Source of the DNA: Flexilinea sp.
Lineage (GTDB): Bacteria; Chloroflexota; Anaerolineae; Anaerolineales; Anaerolineaceae
Length of the DNA: 38,094 bases
Assembly: GCA_026645735.1 (NCBI GenBank)
Contig: JAPKMT010000033.1
Location: forward strand, 1-38,094
Direction: 5' to 3'
Part shown: one piece after another, positions 34,960 to 38,094 of the stretch
Position numbering within the stretch: position 1 is the first letter of the stretch
Layout: each line of letters begins with the position of its first letter
The notes under the pieces: model-generated
Told to the model about the DNA's origin: nothing
What the model saw: the letters and a program-made list of their open reading frames with translations, nothing else
Databases searched by the model: none
Program-made: the position numbers and the translations under genes

Positions 34960-36243
34960 ATGAAAAAGAACGTGATTGTCGCTCAATCAGGGGGGCCAAG
35001 TCCGGTCATCAATAGTACGCTGCGCGGAATCTTTGATTTCTGTCACAGCATGCCGGACATTTTCGGTGATATTTACGCGGGTTTCCACGGGATTGAAGGT
35101 GTCCTGAAAGAGGAATTGATCAATCTCAGTGCACAAAAAGAAGAGGAAATTCAATATTTGAGTGTCACTCCTGCTGCTGGCGGGATCGGAACCTGTCGTT
35201 ATAAATTACGCTCAAGCCAACTTGAAGATTTTAACCGGGTAATTGATGTGTTTAAAGCCCACGACATTGGCTATTTCTTCTATATCGGCGGCAACGATTC
35301 GATGGATACGGCGAACAAAGTCGCCAAGCTGGCAGTAGAAAAAGGACTGGACCTGATTGGCGTGGGCGGTCCCAAGACAATTGATAACGATGTAGGAGAC
35401 AGTGAATTTAAAATTATCGACCATACTCCCGGGTATGGGAGTGTGGCGCGCTATTGGGCACTCAATGTCCAAAATGCAAACGAAGAAAATGAAGGATCAT
35501 ATCCAGCCGATCCGGTTCTCGTCCTACAGGCGATGGGTCGGAAAATCGGATTTATCCCTGCTGCTGCCAGACTCGCCGATCCGAAACGCGAAATGCCGCT
35601 TCAAATTTACTTGACGGAGTCAAAAATCACCCTGCCGGAATTGGCAGATAATGTAAATGATGAACTCCGTAAAAGTAAACGTTGTATTGTTGTTGTATCG
35701 GAAGGTTTTGATGTTGGAGACATCGGTGCCAGAAAGGACAATTTCGGACATGTAGCTTTTGGCGCCAGTCAAATTACAGTAACGCAAGCCGTTGTCAACT
35801 ATCTCAATGAGCATGGTTTGAAAGCTAAGGGTTTAGCGCGTGGTGATACACCTGGCACTGATCAGCGCCGTAATATGATTTATGCTTCTACGGTAGATAT
35901 CGAAGAAGCTTACAAGTTGGGACAAGAGGCGGCTTTAATTGCTTCAAGAGGTGAATCCGGATTTATGAGTACGATTCTAAGAAACGTGGGACCGATTTAT
36001 AGCGTACGCTATGACAAAGTTCCGCTGGATGTAGTTGCAAATTCAGAGCGATTTTTCCCGGAATCCTGGATATCTCCAAACCGGATTGATGTCACTGATG
36101 ACTTTATCAATTATGCCAGACCATTAATTGGAGATAACTGGCCTGCAATTCCTCTGGTGAACGGAATCCAACGGTATGCAAGGATTGAACCGATTTTTGT
36201 TTCTCAGGTTCTCCCAAATTATATTCCCCAGGGCTTGCGGTAA
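34960..36243 (+). CDS. 6-Phosphofructokinase family, pyrophosphate-type
   Basis: A 427-residue phosphofructokinase-fold enzyme. QSGGPSPVIN begins the fold, GGNDSMDTANK has Asp where ATP-dependent enzymes have Gly, and GGPKTIDND has the Lys of pyrophosphate-dependent forms; together these indicate pyrophosphate as donor. RLADPKREMP and the long C-terminus match the larger PPi type. It would act reversibly on fructose-6-phosphate and, in relatives, on sedoheptulose-7-phosphate. Next to 6-phosphogluconate dehydrogenase (nine bases away) it may serve pentose-phosphate recycling. AGGAG precedes the ATG. Confidence 0.92.
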   Translation: MKKNVIVAQSGGPSPVINSTLRGIFDFCHSMPDIFGDIYAGFHGIEGVLKEELINLSAQKEEEIQYLSVTPAAGGIGTCRYKLRSSQLEDFNRVIDVFKAHDIGYFFYIGGNDSMDTANKVAKLAVEKGLDLIGVGGPKTIDNDVGDSEFKIIDHTPGYGSVARYWALNVQNANEENEGSYPADPVLVLQAMGRKIGFIPAAARLADPKREMPLQIYLTESKITLPELADNVNDELRKSKRCIVVVSEGFDVGDIGARKDNFGHVAFGASQITVTQAVVNYLNEHGLKAKGLARGDTPGTDQRRNMIYASTVDIEEAYKLGQEAALIASRGESGFMSTILRNVGPIYSVRYDKVPLDVVANSERFFPESWISPNRIDVTDDFINYARPLIGDNWPAIPLVNGIQRYARIEPIFVSQVLPNYIPQGLR

Positions 36244-36348
36244 GACAAACAGAGGTGTTCTTTCGAAACATGGGTAGCGTCATTTAATAATTTTTCCATA
36301 ATTCGTGAGTCCGCTTATCTTTTCGAATTGATAGATCGGAGTTGAAAA

Positions 36349-37401
36349 TTGACACAAAATATGTTGAAATGGTTGGATGACTTGCGCAGATCACCAGTGA
36401 AAAAGGCAATGCCTGTTTTATCTTTTCCAGCGATTCAATTATTGGGAATCACGGTTTTGGATTTGATTAATGACAGTGATCTTCAGGCAAAAGCCATGAA
36501 AATGATTTCAGAGCGCGTTGATTCTGCGGCATCCCTCAGTTTGATGGATCTTTCCGTAGAAGCGGAATGTTTCGGTTCTGAAATTCGAAAGTCGGATTAC
36601 GAAGTCCCGACTGTGACAGGCAACATTGTTTCCGATATGCAGAGTGCAGAGCAATTACGGATTCCAGAAATTCGTACGGGCAGAACAGGAATTTACATCG
36701 ATGCTGTAAAGAAAGCGAAAAAAATGATTCAGGATCGTCCCGTCTTTGCCGGTATGATCGGTCCATTTTCGCTGTCTGGAAGACTATTGAATGTCACAGA
36801 AATAATGGTTCATTGTTATGATGATCCGGAATTAGTTCATGCAGTCATGAAAAAATCTACTGAATTCTTAATCAACTATGCGAAAGCTTACAAAGAAGCA
36901 GGAGCAGACGGTGTCATTATGGCAGAACCGTTGACTGGCATACTATCTCCGATCCTGGCAAAAAAATTTTCTTCTCCGTATGTAAAAAGAATCGTTGATG
37001 AAATTCAGGATGAGAATTTTCTCGTGATTTATCATAATTGCGGAAACAATACGATTCAGATGATCGATTCGATTCTCTCTACCAAAGCGGCTGCGTTTCA
37101 TTTTGGTAATAGCATCGATATGTCCGTAATGCTTCAAAAAATACCTGAAGACATAATCGTGATGGGAAATATTGATCCCGCAAAAGAAATCAAAGGTGGC
37201 ACTCCAGAATCTGTTCGAAAAGCAACGCTTGAAACATTAGAGAAATGCGCACATCATCCGAATTATGTGATTTCATCAGGATGCGATATCCCTCCGCTCT
37301 CGAAATGGGAAAACATAGATGCGTTCTTCGGAGCCGTTAAAGAGTTTTATGATAAAATCAAGAAAAATGATAATGAATCAACTTTTTTAGAGAAGGAATA
37401 A
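36349..37401 (+). CDS. UroD-fold corrinoid methyltransferase (MtaA/MtbA/MtvB-like), protein 4
   Basis: A 350-residue UroD-superfamily protein. IYHNCGNNT is the zinc-site H-x-C-G motif, preceded by a TIM-barrel with ADGVIMAEPLTGILSP and followed by FHFGNSIDMSVML, VMGNIDPA and YVISSGCDIPPLSKWENIDAF. These are typical of MtaA/MtbA-type cobalamin methyltransferases and their bacterial O-demethylase relatives. The likely start is TTG at 36349, because GGAG lies seven bases before it, whereas the next ATG (36361) is 19 bases away. It is four bases ahead of the corrinoid protein gene, its probable partner. Confidence 0.9.
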   Translation: MTQNMLKWLDDLRRSPVKKAMPVLSFPAIQLLGITVLDLINDSDLQAKAMKMISERVDSAASLSLMDLSVEAECFGSEIRKSDYEVPTVTGNIVSDMQSAEQLRIPEIRTGRTGIYIDAVKKAKKMIQDRPVFAGMIGPFSLSGRLLNVTEIMVHCYDDPELVHAVMKKSTEFLINYAKAYKEAGADGVIMAEPLTGILSPILAKKFSSPYVKRIVDEIQDENFLVIYHNCGNNTIQMIDSILSTKAAAFHFGNSIDMSVMLQKIPEDIIVMGNIDPAKEIKGGTPESVRKATLETLEKCAHHPNYVISSGCDIPPLSKWENIDAFFGAVKEFYDKIKKNDNESTFLEKE

Positions 37402-37405
37402 TCGC

Positions 37406-38041
37406 ATGGCAGATCTACTTAATGAAATTAAAGAAGCCGTAATTGACGGTTTGCAGAAAGTTGTTCCTGGAAAAGTTCAGACAGCTTTGGATGCTGGAAT
37501 TGATCCTGAAACCATCTTAAATGAAGCAATGATTAAAGGGATGGCAGAAGTTGGTCAATTATTTGAAGATGGGGAATTCTTTGTTCCGGAAATGCTGGTT
37601 GCCGCGCGGGCGATGGCTTCCGGAATGGAAATCCTGAAACCGCGATTAATTCAGGCGGATGTAAAATCTGCCGGGAAAGTGATTATTGGAACAGTACAGG
37701 GAGACCTGCACGATATCGGAAAAAATTTAGTCGGGATGATGCTGGAAGGAGCAGCATTCGAAGTCGTTGACTTAGGAGCTGATGTTTCTCCCGAAAAATT
37801 TGTGGAAGCAGTGAAAGAAAATGGTGCTCAGATTGTTGCGATGTCCGCATTGTTAACCACCACCATGCCAAGTATGAAGACGACAATTGAAGCGTTGGAA
37901 ACAGCCGGTCTGCGAGATAGAGTGAAGGTTATGGTTGGAGGCGCTCCCCTTTCCGATCAATATGCAAAAGAAATTCGAGCAGATGGTTACTCGCCAGATG
38001 CAAATCGGGCAGTTGCATTAGCAAAATCACTCATTCTCTGA
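37406..38041 (+). CDS. Corrinoid (B12-binding) methyl-carrier protein
   Basis: A 211-residue two-domain protein. The N-terminal helical cap (about residues 1-88) contains the family motif LFEDGEFFVPEMLVAARAM. The C-terminal Rossmann-like domain has GDLHDIGKN (Asp100, His102, Gly105), where His102 is the lower cobalt ligand. MSALLTTTM and VMVGGAPLS are the other cobalamin-loop motifs. It carries the methyl group between methyltransferases and is normally reactivated by a RACo protein when oxidised. It is coupled to the fourth UroD-like gene. The operon may continue beyond the window; the last 50 bases contain only a possible short stem (GTAGCA/TGCTAC). Confidence 0.96.
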   Translation: MADLLNEIKEAVIDGLQKVVPGKVQTALDAGIDPETILNEAMIKGMAEVGQLFEDGEFFVPEMLVAARAMASGMEILKPRLIQADVKSAGKVIIGTVQGDLHDIGKNLVGMMLEGAAFEVVDLGADVSPEKFVEAVKENGAQIVAMSALLTTTMPSMKTTIEALETAGLRDRVKVMVGGAPLSDQYAKEIRADGYSPDANRAVALAKSLIL

Positions 38042-38094
38042 AAAAATAATTGTAGCATGCTGTAAAGTAAAATCAAAAAAAACTGCTACGGGTA

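Overview
This window is an AT-rich bacterial chromosome segment with strong Shine-Dalgarno sites, tightly packed same-strand genes and a tRNA gene without an encoded CCA. The gene families point to a strict anaerobe: a corrinoid methyl-transfer system with its reductive activator, nickel hydroxyacid racemase homologues, a pyrophosphate-type phosphofructokinase and an OppA-class sugar importer. My best guess is an Anaerolineae-like member of the Chloroflexota. That is inference from gene style and was not tested against a database.

Left part (1-9.2 kb). This is mostly housekeeping: the start of an unknown minus-strand gene at the edge, an orphan SdpR/ArsR-type repressor, and a minus-strand operon of cysteine desulfurase, mnmA, a small membrane protein and a cold-shock protein. 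A membrane-anchored unknown, a fumarylacetoacetate-hydrolase-family enzyme, tRNA-Gly(CCC), a 39-residue lysine-rich small protein with its own promoter and terminator, and a ROK-like kinase follow on the plus strand. A LarA-family racemase lies on the minus strand.

Middle (9.2-13 kb). A RACo-type reductive activator of corrinoid proteins is bracketed by two inverted copies of a ~125-bp palindromic repeat. An AEC-family permease follows, then a palindrome-rich gap ahead of a LacI-type regulator.

Right part (13-38 kb). About 25 kb on the plus strand reads as one catabolic cluster: LacI regulator, cupin, five-gene OppA-class ABC importer, NagA-like deacetylase, cupin, NagB-like deaminase, SGNH hydrolase, three UroD-fold methyltransferase-like proteins, uronate isomerase, tagaturonate epimerase, a second LarA homologue, a fructuronate-reductase-like SDR, a HAD phosphatase, 6-phosphogluconate dehydrogenase, pyrophosphate-type phosphofructokinase, a fourth UroD-fold protein and a corrinoid protein.

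Two linked hypotheses stand out. First, hexuronates may be converted to fructuronate, then D-mannonate, then by a LarA-type C2 epimerase to D-gluconate. That would feed 6-phosphogluconate dehydrogenase instead of the usual mannonate dehydratase/KDG route, for which no gene is seen here; the required gluconate kinase is also not obvious in the window. Second, the UroD proteins, corrinoid protein and RACo activator may remove methyl groups from O-methylated sugars, such as 4-O-methylglucuronate, before the uronate enzymes act. Both are inferences from gene content and order; the individual enzyme families are much more secure.
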